Below, piece after piece: positions 6,093 through 6,854 of a DNA stretch of 6,854 nucleotides (positions within the stretch are counted from its first letter, which is position 1; every line of letters begins with the position of its first letter). The notes under the pieces were generated by a model that worked only from the letters and a program-made list of their open reading frames with translations, searched no databases and was not told the origin of the DNA. The DNA is taken from positions 1-6,854 of the forward strand of contig JAPHUU010000243.1 of assembly GCA_026193555.1 (NCBI GenBank), written 5' to 3'. The position numbers and the translations under genes were made by a program. This DNA comes from Rhodanobacter sp. (lineage in GTDB: Bacteria > Pseudomonadota > Gammaproteobacteria > Xanthomonadales > Rhodanobacteraceae).

Positions 6093-6733
6093 GCGACATC
6101 CGCCTGCAGTGCGCGCATGTCTCGACCGCTGGCGCGCCACTCCGGCAACAGCTGACCCAGTACCTCACCGGCACAGGCATCATCATCATGCATCAGCACC
6201 ACCTCCCCGGGTCGTGGCGGCATGCGCCGAAACCGTGCCGCAACCTCTTCGCTTCGTCCGCCCTGATAATCCCGGCTGTCGTATGACCAATAGGCCATGC
6301 AGCGTCGATGACGAATGAAATGCGCCATCAGCAACAGCGAAAAACTTCCTCGCGGCGGACGGAAAAGATGCTGTCGGCGTCCATCAAACTGCGCCAGCAA
6401 ACGGTCCGCCTGATCGATTTCCAGCAGCTGCTGCCGCAGCGGCATCCGATGGAAGGCCAGGAAATGGTTGTAGGAGTGATTACCGAGCGCATGGCCCTCG
6501 TCCACGATGCGCTTGACCAGTCCCGGGTGCTGCTCGGCCTTCCGGCCGATAAGAAAAAATGTGGCGTGGGCGCCATGCTCGGCCAGCAGATCAAGCACGC
6601 GCGGCGTATGCAGTGGATGCGGCCCGTCATCGAGGCTGAGGTACAGGGCGTTGCCGTTCCGGGGGCCCCGCGTGAGCATGATGAAGTCAGGCAGCAGACT
6701 GAGCAAATGCTGCTTCTTGAGTTTGAAATTCAT
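6089..6733 (-). CDS. NodB-type polysaccharide deacetylase (carbohydrate esterase family 4)
   Basis: 214 aa. A metal-dependent deacetylase expected to remove acetyl groups from N-acetylhexosamine residues (or O-acetyl groups) of a glycan. The canonical motifs are present in order: LSLDDGPHP (32-40) gives catalytic base D35 and metal ligand D36; HATFFLIG (56-63) is the following strand; HSYNH (86-90) supplies metal histidines H86 and H90; RPPRGS (125-130); WSYDSRDY (149-156); and LMHDDD (180-185) with catalytic H182. There is no signal peptide: the N-terminus MNFKLKKQHLL is lysine-rich and only briefly hydrophobic. The enzyme therefore probably works in the cytoplasm, as NodB does, perhaps held to the membrane by that basic amphipathic start. 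It is a minimal single-domain member. The ATG at 6733 lies in an ATGA overlap with the preceding gene's stop, and the stop overlaps the next start by 4 nt. Confidence 0.93.
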   Translation of the reverse strand: MNFKLKKQHLLSLLPDFIMLTRGPRNGNALYLSLDDGPHPLHTPRVLDLLAEHGAHATFFLIGRKAEQHPGLVKRIVDEGHALGNHSYNHFLAFHRMPLRQQLLEIDQADRLLAQFDGRRQHLFRPPRGSFSLLLMAHFIRHRRCMAYWSYDSRDYQGGRSEEVAARFRRMPPRPGEVVLMHDDDACAGEVLGQLLPEWRASGRDMRALQADVA

Positions 6734-6854
6734 GCGCGGGGACCATGGCTGAGAGAGGTTCCTGCGACCACGGCCTGCATGATACCGTCCAGCCGGGCGA
6801 CGTTATCGGCCCATTGGAAACCCGCGGCGTGCGCCACGATTCTTGCCGTGTCCC
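6730..6854 (-). CDS. C-terminal end of a probable glycosyltransferase (partial, runs off right edge)
   Basis: On the minus strand the frame whose first whole codon is at 6852-6850 reads 40 codons to a TGA at 6732-6730. That TGA overlaps the deacetylase ATG by 4 nt (ATGA). The peptide contains DTARIVAHAAGFQWADNVAR, followed by LDGIMQAVVAG and SLSHGPRA. A helix with Trp followed by an ARLDGIMQ-type helix near the C-terminus is typical of GT-B family 4 glycosyltransferases, so this is probably the end of another one. One of the other two minus frames has an internal stop; the remaining one is open but lacks a family-like sequence. The coding call rests on the overlap and peptide style; the product call is weaker, because no catalytic motif is inside the window. 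Confidence 0.65.
   Translation of the reverse strand, partial: DTARIVAHAAGFQWADNVARLDGIMQAVVAGTSLSHGPRA

Noticed and set aside
4566..6155. 529-codon open frame on the + strand opposite the GT4 gene
   Set aside because: Its translation is rich in Arg, His, Gln and Pro with no domain pattern. The minus strand here has a complete GT4 motif set, so the frame is an antisense shadow of GC-rich codons.

Overview
The window is GC-rich DNA, with G/C-heavy third codon positions, tightly packed with carbohydrate-metabolism genes. It reads as the inside of a bacterial cell-surface or exopolysaccharide biosynthesis locus. Protein style and base composition suggest a proteobacterium, perhaps a gammaproteobacterium of the Xanthomonadales type. 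That placement is an impression from the sequence, not a database result.

Layout. Two gene sets converge on a spacer at 2844-2959. From the left, on the + strand, come the probable last codons of an unseen gene (ending at 52), a GalE-type UDP-sugar 4-epimerase (49-1041), and a large protein with a membrane-anchoring N-terminus (1038-2843). The latter resembles RIFT-barrel plus alpha/alpha-toroid polysaccharide lyases or hydrolases. From the right, on the - strand and in transcription order, come the last 40 codons of a probable glycosyltransferase running off the right edge (6730-6854), a NodB-type polysaccharide deacetylase without signal peptide (6089-6733), a GT-B family 4 glycosyltransferase (4920-6092), a membrane-anchored divergent NodB-fold protein (3724-4920), and a GT-A family 2 glycosyltransferase (2960-3724). 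Every same-strand junction is a 4-nt (ATGA) or 1-nt (TGATG) stop/start overlap, so each side looks like one translationally coupled operon. Both promoters lie outside the window.

How the genes may work together (inference). The epimerase supplies a UDP-hexose or UDP-N-acetylhexosamine. The glycosyltransferases assemble a repeat unit at the inner membrane. One canonical and one divergent deacetylase-like protein remove N- or O-acyl groups, probably on the cytoplasmic side. The large anchored protein trims or cleaves the polymer in the periplasm. No flippase, polymerase, exporter or priming transferase is visible, so the locus must continue on both sides.

The least familiar parts are the divergent NodB-fold protein, which pairs with a canonical deacetylase in the same operon, and the toroid enzyme sitting in a biosynthetic locus. 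No RNA genes, CRISPR arrays, insertion sequences or phage genes were seen.
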